Assembly (NCBI RefSeq): GCF_000429485.1 | Contig: NZ_AUBY01000009.1 | Coordinates: 186,001 to 250,000, forward strand | Origin: Aliagarivorans marinus DSM 23064 | GTDB taxonomy: Bacteria > Pseudomonadota > Gammaproteobacteria > Enterobacterales > Celerinatantimonadaceae | Length of the DNA: 64,000 nucleotides | Direction of reading: 5' to 3' | Part shown: in pieces, positions 15,667 to 24,923 of the stretch | Position numbering within the stretch: the stretch's first letter is position 1 | Layout: each line of letters starts with the position of its first letter | Notes under the pieces: model-generated | What the model was told of the DNA's origin: nothing | Seen by the model: only the letters and a program-made list of their open reading frames with translations | Database searches by the model: none | Position numbers and translations under genes: made by a program

Positions 15667-16021
15667 TTAGTTACATCGTCATGTTTGTTTCATATTGGCA
15701 CGCGATTATATACCCAAACCGCCACATGGTGCATGAGTGAGCGTTGGTTGACCACGATACTCTGGTGTAACGCTCTGCAGACGCGCTGAAAACCAGCACA
15801 GCGCTATGGTTTTGGTCGACCTACTACAAAAGGTTAACTAATTTGCGTCAGATCTATAGGCAATCCTTATAAAAGGTATATTGTTACAGCCCGCACTTTT
15901 TCTCTTATGAGCCCTTGTCCTTAATAGCAGTCTCTTTAGAATGGGCAAACAAATAGCTCATTAGGACAGCACTTGGGCCGCGAATACAAAGCATGAATAC
16001 TCAGCCCTAAAAGACCAAAGG
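15667..16021. other. 355-bp divergent intergenic region hslR/gspC
   Basis: No convincing gene. It must hold the promoters for hslR (minus) and the type II secretion operon (plus). The best plus-strand match is TTGTCC (15915-15920), 16-bp spacer, TAGAAT (15937-15942), 80 bases before gspC. The gspC ATG at 16022 follows AAAGGATGA-type context (AAGGATG overlaps the start), a poor ribosome site. No sigma-32 consensus was certain for hslR. Confidence 0.4.
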
Positions 16022-16933
16022 ATGAACGCATTTCTATCTGTTACTAAAGCCGGTGAGCGCCTCGCTTTAGCCCCTGCCACCGCACGCATCTGCTTCGCTG
16101 CACTACTCTGCGTTGTTGCCTATCAACTGGCGGCATTGACGTGGCTAGCATTTCCTCAGCAGCAGAGCGCCAGCGCTTGGCAGCCGAACATTCGTGCCAA
16201 CCAATCGAGCAGCCGTGGCATCGACTTGGCGCCGCTGCTTAGTGCCAATCTTTTTGGTAAATATGTTTCGCCCGAGTTGGCCAGTCAGCAGAAGCCGGTG
16301 GAGGAAGCGCCTTCCAGTGCCGATGCGCCGAAGACCCAACTGCGGGTCAAACTAGCCGGGCTGGTCGCCAGTAGCGATCCAAGCCGTTCTATCGCAATTA
16401 TTGAACATCGTAATAAACAGCAAACCTATGCCTTGGAAGAACAGATCGATGGCACTAAGGCGACGGTGGTTGAGATCTACGCCGACCGGGTGATTTTGGA
16501 TAACCAAGGCAAGCTGGAAAGCCTGCTGTTAGACCCTGATGGTAAGTCATCACCGCGGGGTGCGGCCTCGCGTCCACAACGTACCACCCGACCAGCTGCG
16601 CAGAATACTGCGTCAAACGCGGGATCAAGTGCTGCAGAGGTACGCGAAGCGCTGCGTGATCCCTCAAAGATTACCGACTTTGTCCGCATCAACCCGCACC
16701 GCGAGGACGGGCAGTTGCGCGGCTATCGGGTCAACCCGGGCAAGAGTCCACAGATTTTTAACGAATTTGGGCTACGGCCAAATGATTTGGCGGTGGCCAT
16801 CAATGGTTACGATTTGACCGACAATGCACAAGCCATGCAGATAATGCAGGAACTCAGCGAGCTCACCGAAGTTAGTTTGACGGTTGAGCGTGAAGGGCAG
16901 CTAGAAGAGCTCTACCTGAGCCTGCCAGAATAA
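16022..16933 (+). CDS. gspC: type II secretion inner-membrane protein GspC
   Basis: 303 residues. A cytoplasmic start, one membrane segment (~24-47), then a periplasmic HR domain (residues ~105-160, LRVKLAGLVASSDPSRSIAIIEH) that binds the GspD secretin, a Pro/Ala/Ser linker, and a C-terminal PDZ-like domain (GYRVNPGKSPQIFNEFGLRPNDLAVAI region) implicated in substrate choice. It links the inner-membrane platform to the outer-membrane pore. First gene of the gspC-N operon. Confidence 0.95.
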   Translation: MNAFLSVTKAGERLALAPATARICFAALLCVVAYQLAALTWLAFPQQQSASAWQPNIRANQSSSRGIDLAPLLSANLFGKYVSPELASQQKPVEEAPSSADAPKTQLRVKLAGLVASSDPSRSIAIIEHRNKQQTYALEEQIDGTKATVVEIYADRVILDNQGKLESLLLDPDGKSSPRGAASRPQRTTRPAAQNTASNAGSSAAEVREALRDPSKITDFVRINPHREDGQLRGYRVNPGKSPQIFNEFGLRPNDLAVAINGYDLTDNAQAMQIMQELSELTEVSLTVEREGQLEELYLSLPE

Positions 16934-16957
16934 GTAGAATTGGAGATTGGGAAGTAA

Positions 16958-19054
16958 ATGAAATTTCAATTGGGGAAACTGGCTCGGGCTGCATGTCTTG
17001 CGCTGTGTGGTTTTAGTTTAAGCTTGTCTGCGGTTGGCGACGAACTGAGCTTTACACCTGATTTCACTGATACCGACATCAGTGAGATGATTACCACGGT
17101 GGGCCGCAATTTAGACAAGACCATCATTGTCGACCCCTCAGTGCGCGGTAAGGTTAACGTACGTAGCTACGATGAGCTGACTGAAGAGCAATACTACCAA
17201 TTCTTCTTGAGCATCCTCGATGTCTATGGCTTTGCGGTTGTGGATATGCCCAACGGCTTTGTGAAGGTTATTCGCGCCAAAGATGCCAAAGGTGCCGCCA
17301 TCCCGGTGGTTGACTCCGATAGCGATGCGATCGGCGATGAGATGGTCACCCGTGTGGTGCCGGTAAAGAACGTATCGGTACGTGAACTGGCCCCGCTGCT
17401 GCGCCAGCTCAACGACAACGCCGGTGGCGGTAACGTGGTGCACTACGACCCCTCGAATGTGATCATGCTGACTGGCCGCGCCGCTGTGGTGAACCGTTTG
17501 GTGGAGATCATCCGCCGGGTGGACAAGGCCGGCGACCAAGAAGTAGACATCGTGAAGCTGAAGTATGCATCGGCCGACGAAATGGTGCGGATTATCTCCT
17601 CGCTAACCGCAACTGCAGCCAAAGGCGGCGGTGGCGGTGGTGCAGCGGCAACCAATCTGCTAACCCCGAAGGTGGTCGCCGATGAGCGCACCAACAGCAT
17701 CGTAATTTCAGGTGAGCCAAGCGCCCGTGAGCGGATTGTTCGCTTGGTCGAGAAACTGGATAGTGAGCTGGAAACCTTTGGTAATACCCGTGTTTTCTAT
17801 ATCCGTTACGCCAAAGCCGGCGATCTGGTAGACGTACTTAAAGGCGTAAGCGAAACCGTCGCGGCAGAAGCCGCCGGTGGCAGCAGCAATACAGGTGGCA
17901 ACCGCTCAAGCCGTAGTTCTTCCCGTGGCCAGTTCTCCATCGAGGCCCACGAAGAGACCAATGCCTTGGTGATCACCGCCCAGCCTGACACCATGCGTAC
18001 CCTTGAAACCGTGATTAAGCAGCTGGATATCCGCCGCGCTCAAGTACACGTGGAAGCGATGATCGTGGAAGTCTCTGATGGCGATGGTATCAGCCTAGGC
18101 GTGCAGTGGGCCACCGAAGCTGGTGGTACCCAGTTTAACGATGGCCTGACGGTGCCGATTACCGAGATTGGCGCGGGCGTATGGCAAGCTCAGCCCACCG
18201 AAGGTACCACTACCTGTTCTGGTGCAGGAGACAACCAAAACTGTACCAGTAACCCTGATCAGCTTGGCAACATCGTACCGCTGGCTAACACCCTGAGCCG
18301 GATTAGCGGTGCAGCCTTTGGTTTCTATGGCTCTAACTGGGCGGCCTTGATTCAAGCGGCTGCCAACGACACCCGTTCAAACCTGCTGGCAACCCCTTCG
18401 ATTACCACTCTGGATAACCAAGAAGCCTTCTTTATCGTCGGTCAGGAAGTCCCGGTTGTGACCGGCTCTTCAGCGGGTTCGAACAACGAAAACCCATTTA
18501 CCACGGTGGATCGCCGTGAAGTGGGTATCAAGCTAAAAGTAACCCCTCAGATCAACGAAGGCGATGCGGTACAGCTCACCATCGAGCAGGAAGTCTCCAG
18601 CGTTCAGGGCCAAACCAATATCGATGTGGTGTTCGCGACTCGTCAGCTGACGACCACGGTGCTGGTGGACAGCGGCGATATGATCATCTTGGGCGGCCTG
18701 TTGGATGATCAAGTGGAAGAGAGTAACTCCAAGGTGCCGCTGCTGGGCGATATCCCGGTACTGGGCCATCTGTTCCGCTCCACCGGTACCTCTCAGTCCA
18801 AGCGCAATCTCATGGTGTTTATCCGTCCAACCATTATCCGTGACTCGGCCACCATGCGTAACGTGAGTTCGCGCAAGTACAGCCAGATCCGGGCTCAACA
18901 GCTACTGCGTCAGGAAGAGGGCGTCAACCTGATGCCAGACCTGCAAATGCCGGTGCTGCCTGAGTACGGCATCGATCAGGAGATCTCGCCGGAAGAGCAA
19001 GCCTATCTGGACTACCTGAAAGAAAAAGCCGCCGCCGAAGCTGCTGGGGAGTAA
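16958..19054 (+). CDS. gspD: type II secretion secretin GspD
   Basis: 698 residues with a signal peptide. N0 domain at the start of the mature protein (LSFTPDFTDTDISEMI), then N1-N3 repeats (VVNRLVEIIRRVD; ARERIVRLVEKLD; TLETVIKQLDIRRAQV), and the C-terminal secretin barrel with VPVVTGS and GLLDDQ...VPLLGDIPVLGHLF signatures. Two low-complexity linkers stand out: a Gly run (GGGGGG, ~224-229) and a Ser/Arg/Gly stretch (~305-322), as in related marine bacteria. It forms the outer-membrane channel. The protein ends with an acidic tail. Confidence 0.97.
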   Translation: MKFQLGKLARAACLALCGFSLSLSAVGDELSFTPDFTDTDISEMITTVGRNLDKTIIVDPSVRGKVNVRSYDELTEEQYYQFFLSILDVYGFAVVDMPNGFVKVIRAKDAKGAAIPVVDSDSDAIGDEMVTRVVPVKNVSVRELAPLLRQLNDNAGGGNVVHYDPSNVIMLTGRAAVVNRLVEIIRRVDKAGDQEVDIVKLKYASADEMVRIISSLTATAAKGGGGGGAAATNLLTPKVVADERTNSIVISGEPSARERIVRLVEKLDSELETFGNTRVFYIRYAKAGDLVDVLKGVSETVAAEAAGGSSNTGGNRSSRSSSRGQFSIEAHEETNALVITAQPDTMRTLETVIKQLDIRRAQVHVEAMIVEVSDGDGISLGVQWATEAGGTQFNDGLTVPITEIGAGVWQAQPTEGTTTCSGAGDNQNCTSNPDQLGNIVPLANTLSRISGAAFGFYGSNWAALIQAAANDTRSNLLATPSITTLDNQEAFFIVGQEVPVVTGSSAGSNNENPFTTVDRREVGIKLKVTPQINEGDAVQLTIEQEVSSVQGQTNIDVVFATRQLTTTVLVDSGDMIILGGLLDDQVEESNSKVPLLGDIPVLGHLFRSTGTSQSKRNLMVFIRPTIIRDSATMRNVSSRKYSQIRAQQLLRQEEGVNLMPDLQMPVLPEYGIDQEISPEEQAYLDYLKEKAAAEAAGE

Positions 19055-19057
19055 GCG

Positions 19058-20587
19058 GTGAGCGATTTAGCCAAGTTTGAAGATGAAAAGGCACTGGTTA
19101 GCGACACCCCTCATCTAAGCGAAGAGGGAAGCCTGCAACTGCCTTACATGTTCGCCAAGCAGCACGGTGTGCTGCTCGAAGCCGCCGAGCAAGGCTTGGT
19201 GTTGCAGCACAAAGCTCAGCCAAGCTTGGCGGTGCTGTGTGAAGTACGCCGGGTTGTCGGAAAGGCCTTTAGCTGCCAGCCGCTGGATGATGAAGCCTTT
19301 GAAGCGCGTATGGCCGAGGCCTATCAGCGCGACTCCTCAGAGGCTCGCCAGTTGATGGAAGATATCGGTAACGATATGGACTTCTACACCTTGGCTGAAG
19401 AACTACCCGAGAACGAAGACCTGCTCGAATCGGAAGATGATGCGCCGATTATTAAGCTGATCAACGCCATGCTGGGCGAGGCGATCAAAGAAGGCGCCAG
19501 TGATATCCATATCGAGACCTTCGAAGCCACCTTGGTGATCCGCTTCCGTATCGATGGGGTGCTACGCGAGATCCTACGCCCCAACCGTAAACTGGCGGCG
19601 CTGCTGGTATCGCGGATCAAGGTAATGGCGCGTCTCGACATCGCCGAGAAGCGGGTACCGCAAGATGGCCGTATCTCACTGCGAGTGGCCGGCCGTGCGG
19701 TGGATGTACGGGTATCAACCATGCCATCGAGCCATGGCGAACGGGTGGTGCTGCGTCTTCTCGATAAGAATAACGCCCGTCTGATGCTGGCCAACCTAGG
19801 CCTGGCGAAAGAGTACCAAGAGCATATCAGTGAGCTGCTGCGTAAGCCGCACGGGATTATCCTGGTTACCGGCCCGACTGGTTCCGGTAAGTCCACCACG
19901 CTGTATGCTGGCCTCAATGAAATCAACAGCAAAGACCGCAATATCCTGACCGTTGAAGACCCCATCGAGTACAACATCGAGGGGATCGGCCAAACCCAGG
20001 TGAACACCAAGGTAGATATGACCTTTGCCCGTGGCCTGCGCGCGATTTTGCGTCAAGACCCGGATGTGGTGATGATCGGTGAGATCCGGGATTTGGAAAC
20101 CGCCCAGATTGCGGTACAAGCCAGTTTGACCGGTCACCTTGTACTGTCGACCCTACACACCAACACCGCGATTGGCTCGGTGACCCGTCTGCGGGATATG
20201 GGGGTTGAGCCCTTCCTGCTGTCGTCTAGCTTGCTGGCGGTGCTGGCCCAACGCTTGGTGCGTACCCTATGCCCGGATTGCCGCGAACCCCACCACGCTA
20301 CCGCCCGTGAGCAGAAGATGCTGGGCATTGAGATCGATGCTCAAGTGTATCGACCTGTGGGCTGTGAGAGCTGTAACCACACCGGCTACCGTGGTCGTAC
20401 CGGTATCCACGAGCTGCTGCTGGTGACCGATGAAGTACGCGAGATGATCCACGGTGGTGGCAGCGAGCAAGAGATCGAAGCTGCCGTGCGCGACCACTGC
20501 CCAAGTATTCGTCAGGATGGCTTGAACAAAGTATTGGCCGGCATTACCAGCCTTGAAGAAGTATTGCGGGTAACGAGGGAAGGATAG
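19058..20587 (+). CDS. gspE: type II secretion ATPase GspE
   Basis: 509 residues. The cytoplasmic hexameric motor. N-terminal GspL-binding domain, Walker [10 protein letters not shown] at 272-280, Asp box near 299-304, Walker [10 protein letters not shown] at 337-345, His box STLHTN, and a tetracysteine zinc finger C405, C408, C436, C439. GTG start 3 bases after the gspD stop. Confidence 0.97.
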   Translation: MSDLAKFEDEKALVSDTPHLSEEGSLQLPYMFAKQHGVLLEAAEQGLVLQHKAQPSLAVLCEVRRVVGKAFSCQPLDDEAFEARMAEAYQRDSSEARQLMEDIGNDMDFYTLAEELPENEDLLESEDDAPIIKLINAMLGEAIKEGASDIHIETFEATLVIRFRIDGVLREILRPNRKLAALLVSRIKVMARLDIAEKRVPQDGRISLRVAGRAVDVRVSTMPSSHGERVVLRLLDKNNARLMLANLGLAKEYQEHISELLRKPHGIILVTGPTGSGKSTTLYAGLNEINSKDRNILTVEDPIEYNIEGIGQTQVNTKVDMTFARGLRAILRQDPDVVMIGEIRDLETAQIAVQASLTGHLVLSTLHTNTAIGSVTRLRDMGVEPFLLSSSLLAVLAQRLVRTLCPDCREPHHATAREQKMLGIEIDAQVYRPVGCESCNHTGYRGRTGIHELLLVTDEVREMIHGGGSEQEIEAAVRDHCPSIRQDGLNKVLAGITSLEEVLRVTREG

Positions 20588-20588
20588 C

Positions 20589-21803
20589 GTGCCAGCATTT
20601 GAGTATCAGGCCTTTGATGGTAAGGGCAAAAAACGCAAAGGCGTGATGGAGGCGGACAACGCCCGCCAAGTGCGCAGCAACCTGCGTGAGCAGCGTCTGA
20701 CCCCCTTATCTATCGAGCCGATTGCCGACAAGCAACAAGCAAGCAAGGGTAAAACCAGCTTCCGCAGAGGCATCAGTGCCTCCGATTTGGCCTTGGTCAC
20801 TCGCCAGCTGGCGACGCTGGTAGCAGCGGCCATGCCGGTGGAAGAAGCGCTAAGAGCGGTGGCCCAGCAGAGCGAAAAATCGCGCATCAAAAGCATTATG
20901 CTGGGGGTGCGCGGCAAGGTCGTTGAGGGTTACTCCTTGGCCGAAAGTCTGGCGGATTATCCGCAAGCCTTTGAAAAACTCTATTGCTCGATGGTGGCGG
21001 CGGGTGAGAAATCGGGCCACTTAGACGAAGTGCTCGAGCGCTTGGCCGACTACACCGAACAGCGCCAAGCGATGCGCATGAAGACCATGCAGGCACTGAT
21101 TTACCCTACCGTGCTGACCTTAGTCTCCATCGGCATTATCGCCATCTTGCTAGTAGCGGTGGTGCCGAAGGTGGTGCAGCAGTTTGAGCATATGGGACAG
21201 GACTTGCCCGGTATGACCGTGGCATTGATTGCCATGAGTGATTTTGTGGCCGCCTACGGTCTCTATGTGCTGGTAACGATCTTGCTGCTGATGGTGCTGG
21301 GCCAACGCTTGTTGATGCGCGATAGTCTGCGCCTTGGTTGGCATCGCCAGTATCTTAAATTGCCGGTGCTGGGCAAGGTGGCCAAAGGCCTGAACACTGC
21401 CCGCTTTGCCCGTACCCTAAGTATTTTGAACTCATCGGCGGTACCGCTACTCGAAGGGATGAACATCGCCGGTGACGTACTGACCAACGACTACGCGCGG
21501 GGGCAGGTACTAGAAGCCGCCGGCAAGGTTCGTGAAGGGACCAGCCTGCATCAATCCTTGGATGCAACCGGCTTGTTCCCGCCCATGATGCTGCATATGA
21601 TCGCCTCCGGTGAGCGCTCTGGCGAGTTGGACTCGATGCTGGAGCGGGCAGCTGATAACCAAGAACGGCAATTTGCCAATCAGGTTACCCTGGCCTTAGG
21701 GATATTTGAGCCAGCGCTAATCATCACTATGGCAGGTGTGGTGCTATTTATCGTAATGGCCATCATGCTGCCCTTATTAGAATTAAACAATATGGTCGGC
21801 TAA
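20589..21803 (+). CDS. gspF: type II secretion inner-membrane platform protein GspF
   Basis: 404 residues. Two duplicated cytoplasmic GspF domains (residues ~70-190 and ~270-390, each with a FARTLS/LVTRQLATL-type start and an MVAAGEKSG or MIASGERSGELD signature) and three membrane segments. It anchors the motor to the assembling pseudopilus. GTG start one base after the gspE stop. Confidence 0.96.
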   Translation: MPAFEYQAFDGKGKKRKGVMEADNARQVRSNLREQRLTPLSIEPIADKQQASKGKTSFRRGISASDLALVTRQLATLVAAAMPVEEALRAVAQQSEKSRIKSIMLGVRGKVVEGYSLAESLADYPQAFEKLYCSMVAAGEKSGHLDEVLERLADYTEQRQAMRMKTMQALIYPTVLTLVSIGIIAILLVAVVPKVVQQFEHMGQDLPGMTVALIAMSDFVAAYGLYVLVTILLLMVLGQRLLMRDSLRLGWHRQYLKLPVLGKVAKGLNTARFARTLSILNSSAVPLLEGMNIAGDVLTNDYARGQVLEAAGKVREGTSLHQSLDATGLFPPMMLHMIASGERSGELDSMLERAADNQERQFANQVTLALGIFEPALIITMAGVVLFIVMAIMLPLLELNNMVG

Positions 21804-21828
21804 GGCCGACAGTTCAGGGGGAGTAACT

Positions 21829-22263
21829 ATGAACAAGCAAAAGCGCCAGGGTCAGCAGGGTTTTACCTTGTTGGAAGTAATGGTGGTCATCGTGATTCTG
21901 GGGATCTTGGCCAGCCTGGTGGTGCCCAACTTGATGGGTAACAAAGAACAAGCGGATCGCCAGAAAGCGATCGCCGATATCGTGGCATTAGAAAACGCCC
22001 TCGATATGTACCGTCTCAACCACAGCCGCTACCCAACCACCGACCAAGGTCTGGAAGCGTTGGTAAGCCAACCAACCTCTGGCCCTGAGCCGCGTAACTA
22101 CCCCGATGGTGGCTACCTGCGCCGTTTGCCAAAAGACCCATGGGGCAACGACTACATCCTGATTAGCCCGGGAGAGCGCGGTCGCGTTGATGTATTCACT
22201 GCCGGCCCTGATGGCGAGGAAGGCACCAACGACGATATCGGTAACTGGAATCTAGACCAGTAA
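21829..22263 (+). CDS. gspG: major pseudopilin GspG
   Basis: 144 residues. Prepilin cleavage site QQG|FTLLEVM (after G11, with the invariant Glu at +5), hydrophobic helix, and a C-terminal calcium-binding globular domain with YPTTDQGLEALV, DPWGNDY and AGPDGEEGTNDDIGNW. It polymerises into the piston-like pseudopilus. Processing needs a GspO/PilD peptidase, which is not in this window. Confidence 0.97.
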   Translation: MNKQKRQGQQGFTLLEVMVVIVILGILASLVVPNLMGNKEQADRQKAIADIVALENALDMYRLNHSRYPTTDQGLEALVSQPTSGPEPRNYPDGGYLRRLPKDPWGNDYILISPGERGRVDVFTAGPDGEEGTNDDIGNWNLDQ

Positions 22264-22265
22264 CC

Positions 22266-22850
22266 ATGCGAACTCGCCTGCCCAAACGCCAGCAGGGCTT
22301 CACCCTGCTGGAGATCATTTTGGTGTGTGTGATGATGGCGGTGGCGGTAAGCGTCGCCGTGATGAACATCTCCACTTCCAATGACAGCAAAGACATGGAG
22401 ATCCAGGTTAAGCGCCTGGCCGCATTGCTGCAGTTTGCGCAAGAGCAGGCGTTGATGACCGGCCGTGACTACGGCCTGATTAGCGATGAGATCAGCTACC
22501 AGTTTCTGGAGCTGGAAGGCGATAACTGGCAACCCGCCACCGATGAGATGTTCCGCCGCCGTGAGCTACAAGAGCCCTATACCTTGGAGCTATCGCTCGG
22601 CGACTGGCAACAAGATAGCGATGGCTACGTTAGCCAAAGTTTGGGCCTGTTCGAAGGCGGCCTGTTGGAGCAAGACTTTATTACCGCTGATGACGAGAAG
22701 AAGATTCAGCCACAGGTGATGATCCTCAGTAGCGGCGAAGTGACGCCCTTTAGTTTGACCGTTGAACACGAAGATCTGGACCTTATCTGGAGCGTACGTA
22801 GCGATGACTTGGGTCAGATTGAGGTCTATCCCGGGGAGCCTGAGCAATGA
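22266..22850 (+). CDS. gspH: minor pseudopilin GspH
   Basis: 194 residues with prepilin site QQG|FTLLEII after G11 and a GspH-type beta-rich C-terminal domain (QVKRLAALLQFAQEQALMTG is the family signature). Two bases separate it from gspG, and its end overlaps gspI by 4 bases. Confidence 0.93.
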   Translation: MRTRLPKRQQGFTLLEIILVCVMMAVAVSVAVMNISTSNDSKDMEIQVKRLAALLQFAQEQALMTGRDYGLISDEISYQFLELEGDNWQPATDEMFRRRELQEPYTLELSLGDWQQDSDGYVSQSLGLFEGGLLEQDFITADDEKKIQPQVMILSSGEVTPFSLTVEHEDLDLIWSVRSDDLGQIEVYPGEPEQ

Positions 22851-23209
22851 AGCGCCAGCGCGGGATGACCCTGCTAGAGGTAATGGTGGCGATGGCGATT
22901 CTGGCCACAGCCGGTGCGGCGGTGGTCAAGGCTGCTGCAGAAAACCTCAATAGTATCAGCTTTTTACGCGAAAAGAGCTTTGCCCTATGGGTGGCAGATA
23001 ACCGCTTGTCGGAGATTAAACTCTCCGGTGCATGGCCGGGAACCGCCCTGCGAAAAGGCGAGGAAGAGTTCGCCGATCGCACCTGGTATTGGCAAAGCCA
23101 GGGCGTTGAGACCGCCAGCAATGATTTTCTAGCGGTGCGCGTGACCGTGAGTAAGGACAAGGAGGGCAAGCAGGTGATGGCTGAGCTGACCTCCTATGTG
23201 AGTCGCTGA
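22847..23209 (+). CDS. gspI: minor pseudopilin GspI
   Basis: 120 residues. Short leader, cleavage at RG|MTLLEVMVA after G6, and the family ending in the WVADNRLSEIKL and DRTWYWQ segments. It nucleates the pseudopilus tip with GspJ and GspK. Overlaps gspH (ATGA) and touches gspJ (TGATG). Confidence 0.94.
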   Translation: MKRQRGMTLLEVMVAMAILATAGAAVVKAAAENLNSISFLREKSFALWVADNRLSEIKLSGAWPGTALRKGEEEFADRTWYWQSQGVETASNDFLAVRVTVSKDKEGKQVMAELTSYVSR

Positions 23210-23949
23210 TGAGGGCGAACACCAAGCGCCAGCAACGCGGCTTTACCTTTCTAGAGATGCTGATGGCCATCGCCATCTTTGCCTTTTTGGCTATAGCCGC
23301 GTATCAGCTTTTGGCGGGCGTACAGCAATCGGATGAGCTCTCCGAGCGCCATGGTGCTCGCTTGCGCCAAGTACAACGGGCCATGACGGTGATGCAGCGC
23401 GATTTTAGTCAGATGGCCGCGCGGCCGTTTCGCGATGAGAGCCAAGAACAGCGCCCACTGTTTAAGATGGAAAAGTTTCTCCATGGCAGCGATGCCGGTG
23501 CGGTGGAGATGGTCAGCCTCGGTTGGCGAAACCCACAGGCGATGTTGCCACGCTCGGAGCTGCAGCGTAGTAGTTACCTGCTTAGAGACCAGCAGTTGAT
23601 TAAGGCCTTTTACAACTATCCCGATGCGGTGGTGGGGCAAGAGCCACGCGAACAGGTGCTGCTGGACCAGGTTGAAGACCTCAACTTTCGGGTTTATCAA
23701 AACGGTAGCTGGCGCGAAAATTTCGGCGAGACCGACGCTTTGCCAGAAGGGGTGGAAGTCACCATCCTAACCGCCGACTACGGTGAGCTGCGCCGGGTGT
23801 TTTTGGTACCGCAAGGTGAGCGCGGCGTAGTGTTGCAACAGGCACAGGATCAGCCGACCAACAGCAACCAAGGCAACAATAATCAGGGTGGTAACAGCCA
23901 AGGTGGGAACAACCAAGGCGGGAATAATCAAGGTGGAGGTCAGCAGTGA
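23209..23949 (+). CDS. gspJ: minor pseudopilin GspJ with Asn/Gln/Gly-rich C-terminal tail
   Basis: 246 residues. Prepilin site QRG|FTFLEMLMA after G11; MTVMQRDFSQMAARP and LDQVEDLNFRVY are GspJ signatures. The last ~32 residues (from nt ~23854) are low complexity, with (N-x-Q-G-G) units encoded by near-repeating 15-base blocks such as AACAACCAAGGCGGG. Typical GspJ proteins end in a shorter polar tail; this one is likely an expanded repeat. The rest is normal in length. Confidence 0.94.
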   Translation: MRANTKRQQRGFTFLEMLMAIAIFAFLAIAAYQLLAGVQQSDELSERHGARLRQVQRAMTVMQRDFSQMAARPFRDESQEQRPLFKMEKFLHGSDAGAVEMVSLGWRNPQAMLPRSELQRSSYLLRDQQLIKAFYNYPDAVVGQEPREQVLLDQVEDLNFRVYQNGSWRENFGETDALPEGVEVTILTADYGELRRVFLVPQGERGVVLQQAQDQPTNSNQGNNNQGGNSQGGNNQGGNNQGGGQQ

Positions 23950-24923
23950 GTGGACTGAAGCGCCAGCGTGGGGTCGCACTGCTCACCATCATGTTGATAC
24001 TGGCGGTGATGGTGCTGATCGCCTCCCAGTTTAGCCAGCGCTTGCAGCTAGACATTGCTCGCGCCACCAACTTACAGCAATACACCCACTTGCAGTGGCT
24101 GGCATCCGGTGGAGAAGCCTTCGCTGTGTCGGTGCTTAAGCAGGATGTGAAGGACGACGACAATGTTCACCTCGAGCAGTACTGGGCTACCGAGGGGCTG
24201 GTGCTGCCAGTAGAGGATTCGATGCTAAGCGGCCGCATTCGCGATATGCAGGCCTGCTTTAACCTGAATGCGCTGGGCCAGCCAAACAGGGCCGATGGTC
24301 AACCGCCGCGGGTGGTCGATCAGTTTATCGCCTTGCTGGTGGCGCTGGAGGTCGAGGGCTATCTGGCTGAGCAGATTGCCGACTCGCTGCGGGACTGGAT
24401 CGATGCCGATACCATTCCCCATCCGCTGGGCGCAGAAGATAGCACCTATGAAGCGATGACCCCGCCGTATTTGCCAGCCAATGGGCCGCTGGCCGACCGC
24501 TCTGAGTTGCGGGCGATTAATGGGGTGACTGCTGCGGTGTATCAAAAGGTCGAGCCCTATGTTTGTGCCTTGCCAGAAGGCACCCAAGTTTTTAATGTGA
24601 ACACTATCAGTGAGGAGCAGCCGGAGTTGTTGGTGGCCTTGTTTCAGCCGCAGTTGGATCTGTATGGCGCACAACAGGTGTTGGCCGATCGGCCACGCGA
24701 GGGTTACAACAGCGTGGAGGAGTATATGACTCATCCGATGCTGACCGGTATCTCACTGACTCAGAGTAATCTTTCCAATGCCATGTCACTGAGCTCCAGT
24801 TATTTTGAAGCCGACGTGAAAGTAGAAAATGAACAAGGACAAGCGCACATGAGAAGCTTGATCAAGCGCAGCGGGAACGACCAGTTTGTGGTACTGCGCC
24901 GGAAAACAGGGGGTGGTCTGTGA
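23946..24923 (+). CDS. gspK: pseudopilus tip protein GspK
   Basis: 325 residues. Prepilin-like N-terminus cut after RG (residue 9) with VALLTIML, lacking the Glu at +5 as usual for GspK, which caps the pseudopilus. The large globular domain includes CFNLNALGQ, DSLRDWIDAD, EDSTY and LPEGTQVFNVNTI. GTG start overlaps gspJ by 4 bases. Confidence 0.95.
   Translation: MSGLKRQRGVALLTIMLILAVMVLIASQFSQRLQLDIARATNLQQYTHLQWLASGGEAFAVSVLKQDVKDDDNVHLEQYWATEGLVLPVEDSMLSGRIRDMQACFNLNALGQPNRADGQPPRVVDQFIALLVALEVEGYLAEQIADSLRDWIDADTIPHPLGAEDSTYEAMTPPYLPANGPLADRSELRAINGVTAAVYQKVEPYVCALPEGTQVFNVNTISEEQPELLVALFQPQLDLYGAQQVLADRPREGYNSVEEYMTHPMLTGISLTQSNLSNAMSLSSSYFEADVKVENEQGQAHMRSLIKRSGNDQFVVLRRKTGGGL

Noticed and set aside
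19384-20010. 208-codon minus-strand frame opposite gspE
   Set aside because: Ser/Arg-rich shadow; gspE is complete on the plus strand with all motifs.
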